64,000 nucleotides of DNA from Streptomyces xanthophaeus. Its GTDB lineage: Bacteria; Actinomycetota; Actinomycetes; Streptomycetales; Streptomycetaceae. Positions 61,463 to 64,000 of this stretch are shown here, piece by piece; within the stretch, counting starts at the first letter, position 1; the number at the start of each line of letters is the position of its first letter. A program made the translations under genes and the position numbers. The DNA is taken from the NCBI RefSeq assembly GCF_000725805.1, contig NZ_JOFT01000008.1:1-64000 (forward strand), in the 5' to 3' direction. Below the pieces are notes generated by a model, which worked only from the letters and a program-made list of their open reading frames with translations, did not search any database and was not told the DNA's origin.

Positions 61463-62749
61463 TCAGCCCGTCCCGCCGGCCGCGGCCGCCTTGGCGGCGA
61501 TGTCCTCCAGGACGGCCTTCGGGTCATCGGCCGGTTCCACGGCGCGGCCGATGTTGCGCTTGATGGTGTCGCTCACCGCCATCCAGGACGGGTCGTTCAC
61601 CGGATAGAGCCGGGCGCCGCGCAGCGCCGTCAGGAACTGTTCGTCGTTCTTGCCGATGCCGCCGCCCGCCGGTGTGCGGGAGGCGGAGACGGTGGACGGC
61701 AGCAGGTGGTAGCGGCCGGCGAAGTCCGACAGGTGCTTGTCCTGGTAGACGAAGTCCAGGAACGCGCCGATCTGTTCCCGCTTGCCGTTCTGTTTGAACG
61801 CCATCATCCAGTCGGCCACGCCCACGATCGGCGGGCTCTCCTGCGAACCGAGCGAGTCCGAGACGGGCATCGAGACGGTGCCGACGCCGATGCCCTTGGC
61901 GGCCGCCTCGTGGGCGAGCGAGGGGTAGCCGTTGAGCATGCCGACCTCGCCGCGCAGGAAGGCCGCGAAGGCGTCGGCGCGGTTGAGCTGCGCGGGCGGT
62001 ACGGGGCCGAGGAGGCCCGGCGTGACCAGGTTGGTCCTGACCCACTGCCAGGTGCGGACGTTCTCCTCGGAGGCCAGGTCGTAGTTGCCGCTGCTGTCGG
62101 CGTAGCCGCCGCCGTTGCTGAGCTCCCAGATCAACGCCTCGGCGTGCGCCTCCTCCGGGCCCAGGGGCATGGCGTACGGGAACTTCACGCCCTTGTCCTT
62201 GAGCGCCTTGGCGGCGGTCTTCAGCTCGGTCCAGGTCTTGGGGGCGGCGGTGATCCCGGCCTTGGCGAAGAGGGCCTCGTTGTAGAAGAGGAGACGGCTG
62301 CTCGCCACGAACGGCAGCCCGTAGAGGGTGCTGCCGACGGTGCCCGCCTCGGCGAGCGGCTGCAGGAAGTTCGCCTCGGCACTGACCGAGAGGAGTTCCT
62401 CCGCGGAATAGAGCTTGCCCTGCGCGGCGAAGTCCGAGTAGGAGCCCATCAGTGCCATGTCCGGCGCCTTGCCGGCCTTGACCATGCGGGAGACCTCGCG
62501 GTCGATGTCCTTCCACGGCAGGAGCTGGACCTCCACCTTGGTGCCCGGGTGGGCGTCGGCGAAGTCCCTCGTCACCTTGTCCCAGAAGGCCTTGGAGCTG
62601 GTGGCCGGGGTGTCGCCGTACTCGGCGGCGACCAGGCGGAGCGTGCCGTCGCCACCCGCACCGTCGTCGAGGCTCCCGCATCCGGACAGCGGTATCAGCA
62701 GGCCGAGCACGACCGCAGTGGCGGCCGTACCGAAAATCCTTCGTCGCAC
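61463..62749 (-). CDS. ABC-transporter extracellular sugar-binding lipoprotein
   Basis: Lipoprotein of 428 residues. The lipobox is LIPLSGCGS, after a hydrophobic signal (VVLGLL). Body motifs FADAHPGTKVEV, SSRLLFYNEALFAKAG and MLNGYP are typical of family 1 solute-binding proteins. No permease genes are in the window, so it may pair with distant ones. GTG 62749 is used. Confidence 0.92.
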   Translation of the reverse strand: MRRRIFGTAATAVVLGLLIPLSGCGSLDDGAGGDGTLRLVAAEYGDTPATSSKAFWDKVTRDFADAHPGTKVEVQLLPWKDIDREVSRMVKAGKAPDMALMGSYSDFAAQGKLYSAEELLSVSAEANFLQPLAEAGTVGSTLYGLPFVASSRLLFYNEALFAKAGITAAPKTWTELKTAAKALKDKGVKFPYAMPLGPEEAHAEALIWELSNGGGYADSSGNYDLASEENVRTWQWVRTNLVTPGLLGPVPPAQLNRADAFAAFLRGEVGMLNGYPSLAHEAAAKGIGVGTVSMPVSDSLGSQESPPIVGVADWMMAFKQNGKREQIGAFLDFVYQDKHLSDFAGRYHLLPSTVSASRTPAGGGIGKNDEQFLTALRGARLYPVNDPSWMAVSDTIKRNIGRAVEPADDPKAVLEDIAAKAAAAGGTG

Positions 62750-62964
62750 GGGTGTGTTCCCCTGGTTTTCTTTGGATTCCGTTACTGCTCATGCTCGTTC
62801 CGGGCCGGAGTTTCCCGCCGTTGCCCGCTGGCCGGGATTCTCTCCTGTTCATGGCGGATTTGATTCCGCTTGTGCCGCAGGTGTGGTCGATGATCCAGTC
62901 AGTCGCCTGTGTTCTCGTACGTTCCGACACCTCGGCACCCGTTCGTCCCGGACGATTTCGGCCC

Positions 62965-64000
62965 TCAGTCCGCGGTGAGCCGCCCGCTGATCCACTCGAG
63001 GGCCGGGGGGATCTCCCGGTTCCAGGTGTTGAAGTTGTGCCCGCCGCTGTCGAGGGTGATCGACGAGACGCGCGCCGGAGCCTTCACCGCCTTGACGAAC
63101 TCCTGGGTCGGCCCGTGGTTCGACTCGCCCCGCAGTGAGGTCGTGACGAGGAACGAGGACGGCCCCTGCGGCTTGTTGGCCAGGTGCCACAGCAGGTCGG
63201 AACGTTTCTCCTCGTCCTTGTTCCCCTGGAAGAGGTCGCCGGAGTCGGCATCGATCTCGGGCTTGTAGTCGGCCGACAGGCCCACCCCGGCCGGATAGGT
63301 CTCCGGATGCTGCACCGTCATCTTCAGGGCGCAGTACCCGCCCGTCGAGTCCCCGATGATGCCCCAGCCCCGCCCCGGGGCACCGGCGCGGTAGGCGCTC
63401 GACACGGCCGCGGGCACGTCCGTGCCGAAGAAGGTCTCGCTCTTCGGGCCGCCGGGTACGTCGATGCACTGGGTGTTGGCGGCCGAGACGGTGGGCCGCA
63501 TCATCACCAGGATCATCGGCTGCATCTTCTTCTGCCTGGCCTGCGTCCACGCCGTCTTCGGGTACCGCAGCCCCTTCAGCAGGTTCTCCGCCGTGCCCGG
63601 GTATCCGGTCAGGACGACGGCCGCCGGGAACCTCCGCTGCTCGTTGCCCTTCTGGAAGTACTCCGGCGGCAGGTACACGTAGGCCTGGGCGGCGACCCCG
63701 GACCGCCCGCCGTGCAGGGTCACCTTCTCGATGACGCCACCCACCTGCGGATTCCCTCCGCCGGGCACGTCCGGGGCCTGCCGGCCCAGTACGTCGACGG
63801 CCGCCCCCGCGAGCGGGGCCACCGGGCGCGCCCGGCCGGTCAGGTCTGCCCAGGAGCCGTAGATCAGCATGTCCCGGTTGACCGCGAGCCCGACCGACGC
63901 GAACAGGAGCACCTGCACGGAGACGATCAGGCCCACGCGGCCGAGCACCCGCCCCCAGCTCCCCCGCGCCAGCCGGGGCCACAGCACCACCGCGGCCACG
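62965..64000 (-). CDS. Alpha/beta-hydrolase esterase (esterase D/mycolyltransferase-like), 5' end outside window
   Basis: At least 344 residues; the first in-frame start seen (GTG 63999) is probably internal, since family members have another membrane segment in front. VGLIVSVQVLLFASVGLAV is a membrane segment. The nucleophile is in GIIGDSTGGYCALK, and the acid/His region includes SITLDSGGHNFNTW. Related proteins are membrane-anchored esterases. Substrate unknown. Confidence 0.88.
   Translation of the reverse strand, partial: VAAVVLWPRLARGSWGRVLGRVGLIVSVQVLLFASVGLAVNRDMLIYGSWADLTGRARPVAPLAGAAVDVLGRQAPDVPGGGNPQVGGVIEKVTLHGGRSGVAAQAYVYLPPEYFQKGNEQRRFPAAVVLTGYPGTAENLLKGLRYPKTAWTQARQKKMQPMILVMMRPTVSAANTQCIDVPGGPKSETFFGTDVPAAVSSAYRAGAPGRGWGIIGDSTGGYCALKMTVQHPETYPAGVGLSADYKPEIDADSGDLFQGNKDEEKRSDLLWHLANKPQGPSSFLVTTSLRGESNHGPTQEFVKAVKAPARVSSITLDSGGHNFNTWNREIPPALEWISGRLTAD

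Overview
The window is GC-rich actinobacterial DNA and almost certainly comes from a Streptomyces chromosome. Evidence: strong third-position G/C bias, frequent GTG/TTG starts, GTGA/ATGA start-stop overlaps, an SSI-type protease inhibitor, DUF4235- and DUF5133-like proteins, and rifamycin-associated elements next to helR and rox. No rRNA, tRNA, IS element or CRISPR array was seen.

Positions 1 to about 38.8 kb hold a secondary-metabolite gene cluster, or two fused ones. The left part has an NRPS running off the window edge (condensation plus a threonine-type adenylation domain). With it are a PLP enzyme of the arginine oxidase/hydroxylase (MppP/RohP/Ind4) type, a JmjC-like Fe(II)/2-oxoglutarate oxygenase, a short-chain dehydrogenase, an arginine-dependent amidinotransferase, a zinc dehydrogenase, a phosphopantetheinyl transferase and a TetR-controlled MMPL + MFS export pair. 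An HxlR/CDF metal-efflux pair is embedded. The right part is a tightly overlapping minus-strand operon of about 19 kb (34.4 down to 15.3 kb). Its order is GNAT-like protein, extended SDR, fatty acyl-AMP ligase, ACP, PKS (KS-AT-DH-ACP), PKS (KS-AT-ACP), an aminotransferase/acyl-ACP-reductase fusion, SRPBCC protein, halogenase-family flavoprotein, membrane desaturase and P450. Divergent to it are KAS III, ACP, KAS II and a cation/proton antiporter.

Inferred logic: a fatty acid, perhaps made by the KAS III/ACP/KAS II set, is adenylated and loaded on the ACP, extended by two PKS proteins that lack ketoreductase domains, and released as an aldehyde that is transaminated to an amine. Oxidation follows (flavoprotein, desaturase, P450). 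The amidinotransferase could guanidinylate an amine, and the NRPS could add threonine. The product is not recognised.

From 38.8 to about 49.6 kb there is a small secreted protein and a divergent beta-carbonic anhydrase. Next comes a rifamycin-response island: helR and rox lie 3.4 kb apart in opposite orientation, each preceded by the same 56-bp block containing a 19-bp RAE. Between them are a hypothetical protein, an aldo/keto reductase and an LCP protein. A ku gene at 48.6-49.6 kb is a pseudogene.

From 49.6 to 64 kb is ordinary chromosomal gene content: small membrane and hypothetical proteins, a frameshifted cytochrome b561, VOC, a carboxylate-amine ligase, a HAD phosphatase, a methyltransferase/CDGSH/diiron oxidase/GST operon, GNAT, Nudix, an SSI inhibitor, a sugar-binding lipoprotein and an esterase that runs off the right edge.
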